Source of the DNA: Spinacia oleracea
Lineage: Eukaryota > Streptophyta > Magnoliopsida > Caryophyllales > Amaranthaceae
DNA length: 64,000 nt
Reading direction: 5' to 3'
NCBI RefSeq assembly: GCF_020520425.1
Contig: NC_079490.1
Coordinates: 44,090,723-44,154,722, forward strand
Shown here: positions 33,997 to 47,384 of the stretch, piece by piece
Layout: every line of letters begins with the position of its first letter
Position numbering within the stretch: the first letter of the stretch is position 1
Notes under the pieces: generated by a model
Databases searched by the model: none
The model's input: the letters and a program-made list of their open reading frames with translations, nothing else
What the model was told of the DNA's origin: nothing
Made by a program: the position numbers and the translations under genes

Positions 33997-35388
33997 TGAA
34001 GGAAATAGTGCCCTTGGTCCAAGTATGCATATAATGTTAAGTCTAATAAATGCGGTTCAGTATTAATTAACAAGTTAATAATTCAGTGAGATCAAGTGAG
34101 CTGAATGCCTGACTAGAGGCCGCTTCAGTTCAAGTGGAATTAATTATATTAATCCACAGCTTACTCTTGACTGAACCCGTAGGGTCACACAAATAGTACG
34201 TAAACGGATCAAGTATTTAATGGCATTAAATACTCCATCTATGGATATTCGGAATCGACGGATCTTGGTTTCAGTGGGAGCTGAGATCGTCACAGGCAAG
34301 AAATGAATACTCCGGAAACGATGATATTGCCGGAAACGGAAATATGGATCGTATCAGAAATATAAATATTATCCAAGTCGTAGATGTTGCCGGAAACGGA
34401 AACATGGTACGTATCGGAAAATATTATCGGAAATGGAAATATTGCCGGAATCGGAAATATTGCCGGAAACAGAAATATTGTCAGAATCGGAAATATTATC
34501 GGAATCGGAAAATAATTCCGGAAACGGAAATATTAAATATTTGTTCGAAACGGAAATTAATTCCGGAATCGAAAATATTAAATATTGTTCGTATCGGAAA
34601 TAAATTCCGGAATCGGGAATTTAATCGGAAGCGTATCGTACGAATTAGCATCGGACGAGGCCTGCCAGACGAAGGCCCAGCACGAAGCCGGGCCATCGCC
34701 CAGCAAGCCATGCGCGCCACACGAACAGCTAAGGCCACGCCAGGCCCAGCAGGCCGTGGCAGCGCGCGCAGTGGGCTGCAGCTCGCGTGGGCTTGTAGCT
34801 CGCGTGGGCCGAGCGGCCGTGTGGGCTATGCGCGGGCATGGCCTGCACGCTTGCGGGTCATGCTCGTGTAGTGTTTGTGTTCACATACGAAACCTAAAAA
34901 GTATAGGATTTGTTTAATTATTAAATTCCTAATCCTAAAAGATAAATTAATTAAATAAGAATTCTACTAGGATTCTAATTTAATTAATTCGTATCCTTGT
35001 AGGATTCGATTACTTATTCCATGGTCTATAAATATGAGTTAAGGGATCATAATTTAGATCGAGTATTCAAGGATTCAAAGTGATTTTTGAGAGCAAAAAT
35101 CAGTCACGCAATTGCCTACAAGTTGCCGAAAATTCCAAGTACCTTAAGGGCGATTCTAGTTGATCAAGCTTAAGGCGGATCCGGACGTGCTGTGGACTAT
35201 CTACGGAGGGACGACACTTGGAGTCCTAAAGACTTGTTCTTGTTCGGTTCGGGCGCAGCTAGGGAGGGCACGCAACAATGTGTATGCATCTAAACTATGC
35301 TAAATGATTATGTGTAAATAATATGTTTTCCTGGCTTTATGGTTTTTCCGCATGATTTATGTTTTGTCATATGAATCATAACCTAACA
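33997..35388 (+). repeat. Copia 3' LTR (1392 bp)
   Basis: Same ends and internal arrays as the 5' LTR. It lacks a short GC-rich duplication found there and has extra bases near 35044-35065. TATA box at 35027-35034. Confidence 0.93.
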
Positions 35389-35393
35389 AAAGT
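35389..35393. repeat. Target-site duplication AAAGT of the copia element, right
   Basis: Exact copy of 24697-24701. Tekay1 coding sequence resumes here in frame. Confidence 0.9.
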
Positions 35394-38211
35394 ACTATTT
35401 GATTCTGGTGTGACTTATTCATTTATATCAAAGGGTATCTTAGAGAAGTTAGGATTGAAAGAACCTGAAGAGATAGAAGTACCCATTGTGATACCAACCG
35501 GTGATATCGTGAAATGCACCAAGATCCATAGAAATGTACCTTTAACCATAGCCAAGACCATATTCTTGTCTAGCCTAATTGAGCTTGAGTTAGGAGATTT
35601 AGATGTGATTTTGGGAATGGACTGGTTGGCCATGTTTAAAGCTAAGGTTGACTGTAAGAAGCAGAAGATTCACTTGAAGTCTTGTCTAGGAAAGGTTGTA
35701 TCGTATCGTCGTTTTGGGAAGCCTATGAGTGTAGGAATCGTCACAGCAATGGAACTCGTGAAGTTAATACACAAAGGGAACCCTGTTTTCTTATGCAATG
35801 TAAGAGACCTAGACCATGTAATGAAAGAGCAACCAGGGGATATTGCAGTGGTGAATGAATTCCTGGACGTGTTTCCGGAAGAGATCCCGGGAATGCCGCC
35901 CAATCGACCAATCGATTTTACCATAGATTTAGCACCCGGAACTGCACCTATTTCGAAAGCCCCATACCGGATGGCTCCAGCAGAAATGAGTGAGTTAAAA
36001 GGTCAGCTTGAGGAATTGCTAGACAAAGGTTATATTAGACCAAGTGCATCGCCTTGGGGAGCGCCAGTCTTGTTTGTGAAGAAGAAGGACGGTAGTATGA
36101 GACTCTGTATGGACTACAGGGAGCTCAATAAGGTCACAATCAAGAATAAGTATCCTTTGCCTAGGCTAGATGATCTATTTGACCAGTTGAAAGGAGCAGG
36201 AATGTTTTCGAAGATTGACTGGAGGTCAGGTTATCATCAGTTGAGAATGGCAGAGCACGATATACCAAACACTGTATTTAGGACAAGATACGGTCATTGT
36301 GAGTTCACAGTTATGCCATTTGGGTTAACCAATGCACCTGCAATCTTTATGGACTTAATGAACCGAGTATTCCATGCATTCTTGGACAAGTTTGTAGTGG
36401 TTTTCATAGATGATATTCTGGTCTACTCTAAGAATGAAGAGGATCATGCAGAACACTTAAGGTCAGTGTTGAGTACCCTAAGAGACAATCAATTGTATGC
36501 CAAATTCTCGAAGTGTGAATTCTGGCTGGAAAGAGTTGCGTTCTTAGGACATTTTGTATCCAAAGAAGGAGTTGCAGTGGATCCTGCAAAGATAAAAGCT
36601 GTTAGTGAGTGTCCTACACCTAAGAGTGTCACCGATATTCGAAGTTTTCTTTGTTTAGCGGGTTATTATAGACGCTTTGTGCAAGACTTTTCTAGAATCA
36701 CCAAACCAATGACAACCTTAATGAAGAAAGAAGCGAAGTTTGAATGGAATGACCAGTGTGAGGAAGCGTTCCAAGCCTTAAAGACGCGATTGACAACAGC
36801 GCCAGTGTTAACTTTGCCAGATGAGAGCGGTACTTATGATGTATATAGTGATGCCTCTAAGAATGGTTTAGGGTGTGTGTTGATGCAGAACGGGAAGGTG
36901 ATTGCGTATGCATCGAGGAAGTTGAAGCCATATGAATCCAATTACCCTACCCATGATTTGGAGTTAGCCGCCATAGTGTTTGCGTTGAAGATATGGAGAC
37001 ATTATCTGTATGGTGTGAAATGTAGGATATTTACGGACCATAAGAGTTTGAAGTACATTTTCACACAGAAGGACCTAAATATGCGCCAACGAAGGTGGTT
37101 GGAATTGATCAAGGACTATGATCTAGATATTCAATACCATGAGGGAAAAGCAAATGTAGTTGCAGATGCCTTGAGTAGGAAATCAAGTCATGGTGTGAAT
37201 GCGTTAGTAGTTGCTAACGAGCTGTGTAAGGACATGCATCGACTGAATCTAGAAATAGTGAGTGGAGAATACCTTGAGAGTATGATGAATGCCTTAACCA
37301 TCCAGTCGTCAGTATTTGATGAAATCAGGGAGAATCAGGCTGGTGATGTTAAGTTAGAGCGGATCAAGGAAAAGATTTCGCAAGGAAAGGAGATTGATTT
37401 TAAGATCCACGAGGATGGAAGTTTGAGGTATAAAGGACGATGGTGCGTACCTCAAAAGTGTAGTGAACTTAAAGAGAAGTTGATGAGAGAAGGTCACAAT
37501 ACGCCATATTCTGTTCACCCGGGAGGTGACAAGCTGTATAAGGATCTGAAGAAGGTCTATTGGTGGCCAAGGATGAAAAACGAAGTGGCTGAATTCGTGG
37601 CAAGGTGTTTGACTTGTCAGAAGGTTAAGATTCAGCATAGGAGACCTCAGGGAAAGGTCCAACCCTTACAAATTCCGAGTTGGAAGTGGGACTGTATCTC
37701 AATGGACTTTGTCACTTTCTTACCCAAGTCGAAAAGTGGAAATGACACCATTTGGGTAGTGGTCGATAGGTTGACTAAGTCGGCAGTGTTCATACCAATG
37801 AAAGAAACCTGGAAAATGGAACAACTTGTCAAAGCTTACATCAAGCATGTAGTGAGATTACATGGAGTTCCTAAGGATATCGTATAAGATAGAGATTCTA
37901 GGTTCCTTTCGAATTTCTGGAAAAGTATGCAGAAGAACTTTGGTACCACATTGAAAATGATTACAGCGTTCCACCCAGCCACAGATGGACAAACCGAAAG
38001 AACTATTCAAACCTTAGAAGATATGCTAAGAGCTTGTGTGATTGATTTCCAAGGTGGATGGGAAGATAGCCTAGATCTAATTGAGTTTTCATACAACAAT
38101 AGCTATCATGCCAGTATTGGAATGGCACCATTCGAAGCCCTGTATGGACGAAAATGCAAAAGTACGCTATGTTGGAGTGACATTAGTGAAACCGTTGTAC
38201 TAGGTCCCCAA
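35394..38211 (+). pseudogene. Tekay1 pol: protease, RT, RNase H, integrase (first part)
   Basis: Reading resumes with protease [12 protein letters not shown], then RT from about 35870 with [15 protein letters not shown] and the catalytic FIDDILVYS. RNase H follows ([17 protein letters not shown]), then the integrase zinc region (H-x3-H type with CLTCQKVK) and core. TAA at 37885-37887 interrupts the integrase core between HGVPKDIV and DRDSRF; the frame is otherwise open on both sides, up to the solo LTR at 38212. The ancestral protein copied element RNA and inserted the DNA. Without the three insertions and point lesions this would be a standard chromovirus pol. Confidence 0.9.
38207..38211. 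repeat. Target-site duplication CCCAA of the solo LTR, left
   Basis: Exact copy at 39582-39586. Confidence 0.9.
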
Positions 38212-39581
38212 TGAAGGAAATAGTGCCCTTGGTCCAAGTATGCATTCAACGTTAAGTCTAATAAATGCGGTTCAGTATTAATTAACAAGTTAATAATTCA
38301 GTGAGATCAAGTGAGCTGAATGCCTAGCTAGAGGCCGCTTCAGTTCAAGTGGAATTAATGATATTAATCCACAACTTACTCTTGACTGAACCCGTAGGGT
38401 CACACAAATAGTACGTAAACGGATCAAGTATTTAATGGCATTAAATACTCCATCTATGGATATTCGGAATCGACGGATCTTGGTTTCAGTGGGAGTTGAG
38501 ATCGTCACAAGCAAGAAATGAATACTCCGGAAACGATGATATTGCCGGAAACGGAAATATGGATCGTATCGGAAATATAAATATTATCCAAGTCGTAGAT
38601 GTTGCCGGAAACAGAAACATGGTACGTATCGAAAAATATTATCGGAAATGGAAATATTGCCGGAATCGGAAATATTGCCGGAAACGGAAATATTGTCGGA
38701 ATCGGAAAATAATTCCGGAAACGGAAATATTAAATATTTGTTCGAAACGGAAATTAATTCCGGAATCGGAAATATTAAATATTGTTCGTATCGGAAATGA
38801 ATTCCGGAACCGGGAATTTAATCGGAAGCGTATCGTACGAATAAGCATCGGACGAGGCCTGCCGGACGAAGGCCCAGCACGAAGCCGGGCCATCGCCCAG
38901 CAAGCCAAACGCACACCACACGCCCAGCCAAGGCAGCGCCCAGGCCCACCGCAAGGCAGGCCCAGCGCGCGCCAAGGCCACGGATGTGTGGGCCTCGTGG
39001 CGTGGGCTGCTACTCGCACGCACGCGCATGGGCGGCCCTCGTGGCTGCCGTGCGTGTGTGTGTTTGTGTTCATGCACGATTCCTAAAGCTATTAGGATTT
39101 AGTATATGATTAAATTCCTATTCCTAAAAGGATAAATTAATTAATTAGACTTCTTATAGGATTCTAAGTTTAATTAATTCGTATCCTACTAGGATTTCAA
39201 TTCCCTTTCCATACCTCTATAAATAAGAGCCTAGGGTCATAATTTATAGATACAATTGAAGTATTCAAAGGGTAAGTTTTTGAAAGAAAATTCAGCCATA
39301 CACTTGCACTAACCTAGCCGAAAATTCCTAGTAACCTTAAGGGCGATTCTAGTTGGTCAATCTTGAGGCGGATCCGGACGTACTGTGGACTATCTACGGA
39401 GGGACGACACTTGGAGTCCTAAAGACTTGTTCTTGTGCGGTTCGGGCGCAGCTAGGGAGGGCACGCAACAAAGTGTATGCATCTAAACTATGCTAAATGA
39501 TTATGTGTAAATAATATGCTTTCCTGGCTTTATGGTTTTTCCGCATGATTTATGTTTTGTCATATGAATCATAACCTAACA
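38212..39581 (+). mobile_element. Solo copia LTR (1370 bp) in Tekay1 integrase
   Basis: This is a complete LTR of the same family as 24702-26107, with the same TGAAGG...CTAACA ends, flanked by an exact CCCAA duplication and no internal sequence. It arose by recombination between the two LTRs of a former full element. It is more diverged than the other two copies: the GC-rich block differs clearly, and one CGGAAA unit is missing. Confidence 0.93.
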
Positions 39582-39586
39582 CCCAA
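39582..39586. repeat. Target-site duplication CCCAA of the solo LTR, right
   Basis: Exact copy of 38207-38211. Confidence 0.9.
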
Positions 39587-39999
39587 TTGATAGAGGACAC
39601 TATGAATCAGGTTAGGACTATTCAATCCAAAATCCAAGCCGCGCAAGATCGCCAAAAGAGCTACGCAGATTTAAAGCGTAGGGATGAAGAGTTCCAAATA
39701 GGTGACAAAGTGTTGCTAAAAGTTTCACCAATGAAAGGTGTAATGAGATTTGGGAAGAAGGGAAAGCTTAGCCCGAAGTATATAGGCCCATATGAGATCT
39801 TAGAACGGATAGGGAAGGTAGCTATAGACTAGCCTTGCCCATGGACTTGCATAGAGTGCATAATGTGTTTCATATATCCCAATTGAGGGAGTATGTTCCG
39901 GATAAGTCTCATGTACTGCAACCGGAGACCATAGAGTTAGACCAAAGTTTGACCTTTGAGGAAAGACCTGTCAAGATACTTGATAGTAAGGTGCGTAGC
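39587..39999 (+). pseudogene. Tekay1 integrase C-terminus and chromodomain start, frameshifted
   Basis: The integrase tail reads QKSYADLKRRDEEFQIGDKV and [21 protein letters not shown] one-base loss near 39826 ends that frame. The correct frame continues (PMDLHRVHNVFHISQLREYV, then SLTFEERPVKIL) up to VRS at 39999, where Tekay2 is inserted. Confidence 0.88.
39995..39999. repeat. Target-site duplication GTAGC of Tekay2, left
   Basis: Exact copy at 49859-49863. Confidence 0.92.
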
Positions 40000-42184
40000 T
40001 GTAACGCCCCGACCTCTAATTCAATAATTAGCAGCGGAATTAACCTAATTGGTCGGGACATTACCTGCCGTAACTTCCTTTTCGGAAATTACAAGGCAAA
40101 CATCAATCATAAGCCTTTAAATACTCCAAAATATATATAATAATCCGTTAATATTATTAAAATGAAACTACATAACTTACTAAGAGTCTTTAATTAAAAC
40201 TATTAAACTATTAAAACTGTAAGCATAACTAGGTGGATGATAATAAAGTGAAACTCCTCGCCACTACTCGTGTCCATCATCCCCCGCAGTACCTAAAACG
40301 GAAAACAAAACGGTGAGCCGAAGACTCAGTAACGAACTATTCTAGCAGCGTAAATTTATTTCAATTCATTTTATTTAATAACACAGGGAGAATAGAATAA
40401 GTAAAACATTTAATAAAACATCATATTCACTTCATTCATAAACTTTGCAATTTAACATGCTAGTTGTCGGCAAGTACGAACCGTGAAGGAATTCTCCACT
40501 GGGCCTGGGCCCTGAGCCTGGGCTCATCATCGTAACATGGGCCTGGGCCCTGAGCCTGGGCTCATAAACCATGGGAGCCTGGGCTCGTAATCCATGGGTG
40601 GACAGGTGTCCGTGGTGCATGCATGACCGGTAGATAGGAAGATGGTAGTTTATATACCGCCAGACAAACCAGGTCTTTCACTTTCATTTTATCATGTTTT
40701 ATGTAATTTTACCAAGCCTGGGCTTGTATTTCAATTCGAAATCACATAACTCTTTCATATCATAAAACATCATTTTGATCCTGGGATCAAATAAAACATC
40801 ATTTCTTTCATAGCATTGCATAAACATCATTTTATGAGAAAACTCAATCAAATCATATTATAACGAATAATTCGATCAAATCATAATTCATTCCCACAAT
40901 CCATAAAACATGTCAAAACATTTAATTCATAAATCCAATCATAACGTCATAATTTCATAATACATTTATAAAGGGATTGCGGGTACTAGCAATAGCCGTT
41001 ACCTTACTTCCGCGATTTGCTAAGGGTTTTCGTTGGTTCGTTCGTCCTGAGCTCCGAGTCCAATTTCTTTCAAAATATTAAATTATTGAATTAGTATTAA
41101 ATCGATGAATAATTATAAAATTAATATTTTATAAATCATAAATTTTATAACGAATTTTAATAAAATATAGTTTCGAAATTATAATTAATTGAATTTTTAC
41201 TTAAAACACATATATATTTTATAATTGATTTTCATGTAAATAATATTAAAATTCCGTTTTTTGTTAATTCAGGCTAAGTAATTTATTTTAGTAAAATCGA
41301 TATTTGATAATTAAACCTGGAAATAAAATCAATTTATTAGTAAATAATTATATCATAAAAACTATTAAAACATAAATATTGCTAAATTTAAAATCTGAAA
41401 ATTCAGATTGGTCTTACCAAAGGCCCAAATGGTTAGTTGGCCCAATTAAATAAGGGGTTTGAGGAGAATAAAACAAGGCCAAAGAATCTGATTTTATTTT
41501 GTTTGGGGTTTTTGGGTTGAGGCACGAGAGAAACAGGGGAAGAGGGGAGGGGATGCACGACACAGGGAAGGGGAGGGAGGTGGCTGGCTGGGCGACGCGG
41601 TCTGACGCGACGGTGATGGTGGGCGGTGGTTCGCGGCGGAGCAGGTAAGGGGATGGGGGTGGTGATTTGCGAACAAGGGAGGGGGAAGGGAACGAACGAG
41701 GAGGAGGAGAAGGAGGAGGGAGGTGGCTGGGTGGCTCGGTGTTTTGGTGCGGTTGCTGGTGGTTATCGGAGGGATAAGGTGGTGCTGGTGGTGTGGTGGT
41801 TGCGACGCTGGTGGCGCGCCGAAGGAGGGGAAAGAGGAAGCAGGGGAGAGGCAGGGGGTGCGTGTGGTGGAAGGGAAAGGGTGAGGGAGGTGTGGTGGTC
41901 GAAGGTGGTTGCTGCGTTGGTGGTAGGTGATGGTGGAGATGGTGGACGGTGGTGGTAGACGGTGGTTGATGGTGGTGGTTGGTTCAAATCACAGAAAAAA
42001 AATCAAAGAGGGAGATTGGAATTGAAATGGTGTTTTTGTTGTTGAAATTCCATCAAAAATTCTGAATTTGTAAGTAGCTATACTTGGGGTCCAAGGATTG
42101 AATTTGGACTGAATTGAGGGAAAGGAAGGAAGTATTGACTTCCTGGTTTGAGCGTGGGGAGCAAGAAAAATAAAGCTGACATTT

Positions 42185-42220
<36 letters not shown>

Positions 42221-42471
42221 ATAAATTCACAATATTTGGCCAAAAATCCAGAATTTGTAATAAAATGTTTAATTAAAATAATTCCTTAAAAATAAATAAA
42301 TTATCGTTAACGAAATTAAATAATTTCGGTTTATAAATTTATCGTTTAAAATAATTCGTAAAAACGATTAAAATAACGAAATTCGATTATTCGTAATTTA
42401 ATTAAAACGAAATTAAGTTAATAAATATATTTAATTTTAATAAATCGAATTTAAAATTCCGGGGTATTACA
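40000..42471 (-). repeat. Tekay2 3' LTR
   Basis: On the plus strand it runs TGTAACGCCCC...GGGGTATTACA. It contains a G-rich block (about 41515-41985), a poly-T run near 42190-42215 and a short CCTGGGC repeat (about 40499-40590). Confidence 0.95.
40649..40656 (-). promoter_or_regulatory. TATA box of Tekay2 LTR (3' copy)
   Basis: TATATAAA on the minus strand within GGTATATAAACTACC. Confidence 0.6.
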
Positions 42472-42486
42472 TCCTTACCCCCTTAG
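42472..42486 (-). promoter_or_regulatory. Polypurine tract of Tekay2
   Basis: CTAAGGGGGTAAGGA on the minus strand directly precedes the 3' LTR. Confidence 0.75.
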
Positions 42487-42646
42487 AAAAAGTTTCGTCC
42501 TCGAAACTGGAGCTCAGTAGAACTAGCCATTCATAGAAATCATACAATTCATACTTATTCGTTCTATTAACTATACAAACATGGCAGAATAACATTATAA
42601 CATAATCATTCAAATAACATATTAAAATTCATACATCTTATCGTTT

Positions 42647-45600
42647 CTAAACGAATAACTGGGGATATTTCGCTCTCATTTGCGCTTCGACTTCCCATGT
42701 AGCTTCAGATGTCAAGTGGTTAACCATTGGAATTACTTTGCTTCTAAGTCGTTTCTCTCTTCGTTCTAGAATTTTAATTGGTTTCTCCTCGTAAGTCAAA
42801 TCGTTTCGCAACATCAAGGGTTCATGCGTAATCACATGGCTAGGATCAGGAACATATTTTCTTAACATCGATACGTGGAACACATTATGCACTTTTTCCA
42901 AGTCGGTTGGTAAAGCTAGTCGATATGCTACTGTACCTACTCTTTCTAATATCTCATATGGCCCGATGTATCTTGGGCTCAACTTTCCTGTTTGACCAAA
43001 TCTCATTATTCCTTTTGTTGGCGAAATTTTCAAGAATACGTGATCTCCAACCTCAAACTCTAGTGGTCTTCTTCGTTGGTCGGCATAACTCTTTTGCCTA
43101 CTTTCTGCTGCCATCATTCTTGATTGGATTAAACGAATCTTGTCAGTAGTTTCTTGAATCAATTCTGGTCCTATAACACGTGCTTCATCGATATCACTCC
43201 AACATAATGGTGTACGACATTTCCTTCCATAAAGTGCTTCGTAAGGTGCCATACCAATAGTGGCCTGATAACTGTTGTTGTACGAAAATTCAACCATAGG
43301 TAGAAACTTCTCCCAGGTTCCTTGAAAATCCAAAATACATGCTCTCAACATATCCTCGACAATTTGATTGGTACGCTCTGTTTGTCCATCAGTCGTTGGG
43401 TGAAATGCGGTACTGAAGTTAAGTTTCGTCCCAAGAGCTTTCTGCAATTCTTTCCAGTAGGTTGATTGATACCTCGTATCACGATCAGAAACAATCGAAC
43501 TAGGCACTCCATGTAATCGCACAATAGTGTTCACATATAGCTCGGCCAGTTGATCTAAACTCGAATTACTCTTCATTGCTAAGAAATGTGCTGACTTCGT
43601 TAATCGATCAACAATAACCCAAATAGCATTCATTCCCTTGGTTGATCTTGGTAAACCTATGATAAAATCCATTGAAACTGAATCCCATTTCCATTCCGGC
43701 ACATCCAGAGGTTGCAACAAACCTGCTGGTCTTTGATGCTCGATCTTGATTCTCTGACATGTCAAACATTTAGCCACATATTCTTCCACTTCTTGCTTCA
43801 TGCTGCTCCACCAATACACTTGCCTTAAATCCTTATACATCTTATTTCCTCCAGGGTGAATCGAGTATGGTGAACTATGAGCTTCTTCTAAGATTCTCTT
43901 TTTCAACTTCTCATCATTAGGCACACATAATCTTCCCTGAAACCTTAACGTGCCATCCTCTTGAATGACAAAACCAGGTGACTTCCCATTTTCCACTTCA
44001 CTCCTTATTCTTTCTAATTGCAAGTCCTTACATTGCGCTTCCTTAATCTCATCAATCAAAGTTGGTTTCATTACTAACACATTCAAGCAAGCATCTCCTT
44101 TGATAAACTTAATTTCCATCTTTTGTAGATCATCTCGGTTGACTCGGGAAAAAGTTAGGATAGAATTTAGGTGAGACTTCCGACTTAATGCATCTGCAAC
44201 AACGTTAGCCTTTCCGGGATGGTATTGAATATCAAGGTCATAATCTTTAAGAAGTTCTAACCACCTACGTTGCCTCATATTGAGTTCTTTTTGGGTGAAA
44301 ATATACTTAAGACTCTTATGGTCGGTGAAAATTTGACACGAAACTCCATACAAATAATGTCTCCAAATCTTAAGGGCGAAAACAACAGCTGCAAGTTCAA
44401 GGTCATGGGTAGGGTAGTTTTGTTCATGGACTTTGAGTTGGCGTGAAGCATAAGCTATAACCTTCCCGTTTTGCATCAAGACACATCCTAACCCATTCTT
44501 AGAAGCATCACTATAGATTACAAATCCGTCAGTTCCAGATGGAAGGGTAAGAATAGGGGCGGTGGTGAGACGTTTCTTAAGTTCTTGAAATGCACATTCA
44601 CAATCATCATTCCACACAAATTTGGTATTCTTTCTAACTAATCGGGTTATGGGTAAGGCAACCTTAGAAAAATCTTGAACGAATCTTCGATAGTATCCAG
44701 CTAAACCCATAAAACTCCGTACTTCGGGTACATTAGTTGGTCTAGGCCATTCCATAATTGCTTTTATTTTCTCAGGATCAACAGATACACCTTTCTCAGA
44801 GATAATATGTCCTAAAAATGATATTTCCTTAAGCCAGAATTCACATTTCGACAACTTAGCATATAACTGGTTTTCAATCAACATATCTAACACTTTTCTC
44901 AGATGCTCCTCGTGTTCCTCATTACTCTTAGAGTATACCAAAATATCATCAATGAAAACAACTACAAACTTATCAAGGTATGGTTTAAAAATACGGTTCA
45001 TCAAATCCATGAATACAGCTGGCGCATTGGTTAACCCAAAAGGCATCACAACAAACTCATAGTGACCATATCTAGTTCTAAAGGCTGTCTTTGGGATATC
45101 CTCGTGTTTAATTCGAAGTTGATGGTAACCTGACCTCAAATCAATCTTAGAAAACACTTTTGCACCTCGAAGTTGGTCAAACAAATCATCAATACGGGGT
45201 AAGGGATACTTATTCTTAATAGTAATCTTGTTTAACTCTCGATAATCTATGCATAGCCTCATAGTTCCGTCCTTTTTCTTCACAAACAAGACAGGGGCTC
45301 CCCAAGGTGAAACACTAGGTCGAATATATCCTTTTTCAAGCAACTCATCTAATTGTTTCTTTAATTCTTGTAACTCAGCTGGTGCCATTCTATATGGTGC
45401 CTTAGAAATAGGGGTGGATCCCGGAATTAATTCAATGCTGAAGTCTAATTCTCTTGGTGGGGGCATACTAGGTATTTCTTCTGGAAAAACATGTGGGTAC
45501 TCACAAACAACAGGTATGTTGGTAATGGAAGGTCCAGAGGTATTTAAATCAATAACACTACACAGATAACCAGATAAACCACTCTCAATCATTTTATGTG

Positions 45601-47170
45601 CTCTCAAAGCATGGACAATTTGAATCGTTGGTTTTCTTACTAACTTATGGAATGAAACTCTATCTCCATCTGGCGTTATAAGGGTCACACTTTGCCTTGA
45701 ACAATTAAGGTTAGCTTCATACTTAGTCAACCAATTCATTCCCAAGATTACATCAAATTCAGATAGGTCAAAAGCTATTAAGTCTGCTCGAAACTCGACT
45801 TTCTTTATTATAATAGGGCAATCCTTATACATGGTTCTACATTTCACAATTTCTCCACTAGGAAGGGAAACACTCATAGCATGAAAGTCACAACATGGTT
45901 TCAAATTTAAATACTTTGCAAACAATGGAGAAATAAAGGAATGTGAAGCTCCAGAATCAAAAAGAACATGGGCTGCTAAAGAATGGATAGAGAAGGTACC
46001 GGTGATAACATTATCATTCTCATCTGCCTCATCCTGTCTCATCACAAAAACTCTTCCAGCTGGCGGTGGTCGGGGTGGGTTGCGGTTTGAACCTCCTGTG
46101 TTGTTGTTGTTCCGACCACGATCGTTGTTAGTTGGAACTGGTCCTCTCGTGGTTGGGGTTACCTGCTTCGGACAATCTCTGATGTAATGATCATGGCTCC
46201 CACATCGAAAACAAGTGTTCGATCCTACACGGCATTCACTCTCGATGTGGCCTCTTCTCCCACACTTGGCACATTCTTGCGCCCTATTATTCTGGTTTCC
46301 ACGATAACCTTGTCCTTTGTTTCCAACATCGTTCCTCCTTTGGTTTCCCTGATAGCCTTGGTTAGGCTTCTTTGCTCCTCCTTGACTCTGGTTTTCATTT
46401 CTCCTTTTATACCCAACATTCTTCGCTTCTCGAAGCAGTACCACTCTCTCTACATTAGCTGCGATATCAACCATATCCTGGTATGAAGTAAACCTCTGAG
46501 TGGACAACCTATCCTGGTACTTAAGGTGCAGGCCTCGCTCGAAACGGTTCATCCTGGACTGCTCTGTCGTCACCAGGTCTGGTGCAAACCTTGACAACTC
46601 CATGAACTTATTTGCGTATTCCAACACGCTCATTGTTCCTTGTTGCAAGTGTAGAAATTCATCTTCTTTTTGTTTCCTCAGGGATGGTGGATAAAACTTG
46701 TCTTTCATTAACTTTTGTAGCTCGTTCCAACCAAATCCAGACCCATTCTTTCGTTCCTTGTTAACTTTCCACCATAATCCTGCTTGACCCGTCAAGTAGA
46801 ACACTGCGAAATCAACTCTCCATTTCTCAGGGCATTGCAGGGTTTCAAACAACTGATCAATGCGACTTATCCAATCCTCGAACTCAACTGGATCGGGCTT
46901 ACCATCATAGGACGGTGGGTTAAGCGACGAAAGGTTCTTGAACATCGTTGCGCTCTCGTTCCCACTAACATCTTTCTTTTTCCGAGAATCATGGACTAAT
47001 TCGGCCAACATTGCACTCACATTTTCCAATCGTTCCATCCTTTCCTCATGGCCATTAACATGGACATACTCCTCGTGAGTAATGTCGTTATCATCGTGAA
47101 CATGATGCTCGTTGCGAGCTCCGTTGGTAACATCGTTGATAGCATCAATGGTCGACATTCTGCATAACAT
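42647..47170 (-). CDS. Tekay2 gag-pol polyprotein, intact (1507 residues)
   Basis: One open frame encodes the whole element. The gag core lies at about 80-260 ([26 protein letters not shown]). Two C-x2-C-x4-H-x4-C knuckles follow near 300-335 ([28 protein letters not shown]). Protease [12 protein letters not shown] lies near 395. RT at about 560-740 has the catalytic FIDDILVYS. RNase H starts at [13 protein letters not shown]. The integrase has its zinc region near 1070-1110 ([11 protein letters not shown]... CLTCQRIK) and a core with [16 protein letters not shown] and DGQTERTNQ. The last ~45 residues are a chromodomain-like tail ending [19 protein letters not shown], 5 residues shorter than the Tekay1 version. 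Met1 and Met5 are both possible starts. The polyprotein would be cut by its own protease. Confidence 0.95.
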   Translation of the reverse strand: MLCRMSTIDAINDVTNGARNEHHVHDDNDITHEEYVHVNGHEERMERLENVSAMLAELVHDSRKKKDVSGNESATMFKNLSSLNPPSYDGKPDPVEFEDWISRIDQLFETLQCPEKWRVDFAVFYLTGQAGLWWKVNKERKNGSGFGWNELQKLMKDKFYPPSLRKQKEDEFLHLQQGTMSVLEYANKFMELSRFAPDLVTTEQSRMNRFERGLHLKYQDRLSTQRFTSYQDMVDIAANVERVVLLREAKNVGYKRRNENQSQGGAKKPNQGYQGNQRRNDVGNKGQGYRGNQNNRAQECAKCGRRGHIESECRVGSNTCFRCGSHDHYIRDCPKQVTPTTRGPVPTNNDRGRNNNNTGGSNRNPPRPPPAGRVFVMRQDEADENDNVITGTFSIHSLAAHVLFDSGASHSFISPLFAKYLNLKPCCDFHAMSVSLPSGEIVKCRTMYKDCPIIIKKVEFRADLIAFDLSEFDVILGMNWLTKYEANLNCSRQSVTLITPDGDRVSFHKLVRKPTIQIVHALRAHKMIESGLSGYLCSVIDLNTSGPSITNIPVVCEYPHVFPEEIPSMPPPRELDFSIELIPGSTPISKAPYRMAPAELQELKKQLDELLEKGYIRPSVSPWGAPVLFVKKKDGTMRLCIDYRELNKITIKNKYPLPRIDDLFDQLRGAKVFSKIDLRSGYHQLRIKHEDIPKTAFRTRYGHYEFVVMPFGLTNAPAVFMDLMNRIFKPYLDKFVVVFIDDILVYSKSNEEHEEHLRKVLDMLIENQLYAKLSKCEFWLKEISFLGHIISEKGVSVDPEKIKAIMEWPRPTNVPEVRSFMGLAGYYRRFVQDFSKVALPITRLVRKNTKFVWNDDCECAFQELKKRLTTAPILTLPSGTDGFVIYSDASKNGLGCVLMQNGKVIAYASRQLKVHEQNYPTHDLELAAVVFALKIWRHYLYGVSCQIFTDHKSLKYIFTQKELNMRQRRWLELLKDYDLDIQYHPGKANVVADALSRKSHLNSILTFSRVNRDDLQKMEIKFIKGDACLNVLVMKPTLIDEIKEAQCKDLQLERIRSEVENGKSPGFVIQEDGTLRFQGRLCVPNDEKLKKRILEEAHSSPYSIHPGGNKMYKDLRQVYWWSSMKQEVEEYVAKCLTCQRIKIEHQRPAGLLQPLDVPEWKWDSVSMDFIIGLPRSTKGMNAIWVIVDRLTKSAHFLAMKSNSSLDQLAELYVNTIVRLHGVPSSIVSDRDTRYQSTYWKELQKALGTKLNFSTAFHPTTDGQTERTNQIVEDMLRACILDFQGTWEKFLPMVEFSYNNSYQATIGMAPYEALYGRKCRTPLCWSDIDEARVIGPELIQETTDKIRLIQSRMMAAESRQKSYADQRRRPLEFEVGDHVFLKISPTKGIMRFGQTGKLSPRYIGPYEILERVGTVAYRLALPTDLEKVHNVFHVSMLRKYVPDPSHVITHEPLMLRNDLTYEEKPIKILERREKRLRSKVIPMVNHLTSEATWEVEAQMRAKYPQLFV

Positions 47171-47366
47171 ATCTTATCAGATTGAAGCGAAATAATAATA
47201 TAAAATAATCCCTTTGATCCCGTTCCTACACTCACACTCATATTCATTTTAACTTAGCAAGATTTTAGAACATTCTTTTTAACTCATTCCTTAAAATTCT
47301 TCACTTAAAGCCTAATGAATTCTATTCGTGCCAAAACCCGTAAGGTTTAGCACTTATGGTCCAGAA

Positions 47367-47384
47367 CCTTTGCTCTTGATACCA
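47367..47384 (-). promoter_or_regulatory. Primer binding site of Tekay2, initiator tRNA-Met type
   Basis: TGGTATCAAGAGCAAAGG on the minus strand, three bases from the 5' LTR. It is the usual TGGTATCAGAGC site with one extra A. Confidence 0.8.

Larger units (their letters stand above)
24702..35388 (+). mobile_element. Copia-type LTR element, non-autonomous or decayed, nested in Tekay1
   Basis: Two LTRs of about 1.4 kb, a near-canonical initiator tRNA-Met primer site, a polypurine tract and an exact 5-bp target duplication define it. By eye the LTRs differ at about 20 substitutions plus two indels. The 7.9-kb interior has no ORF over 150 codons. Only a short decayed reverse transcriptase start (31507-31806) and a foreign-looking RNase H end (about 27985-28170) are recognisable. 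Preserved cis sites with a ruined interior suggest a family mobilised by proteins supplied from elsewhere. A third LTR copy lies at 38212-39581. Confidence 0.88.

Noticed and set aside
38496..39086. 196-residue ORF with repeated NRKYCRKRKYC-like words
   Set aside because: It is a reading of the CGGAAA array in a solo LTR. The same appears in the other LTR copies and is not conserved as protein.
41626..41958. Gly/Trp/Val-rich ORF, also at 49014-49433
   Set aside because: G-rich low-complexity part of the Tekay2 LTR, antisense to the element and without motifs.
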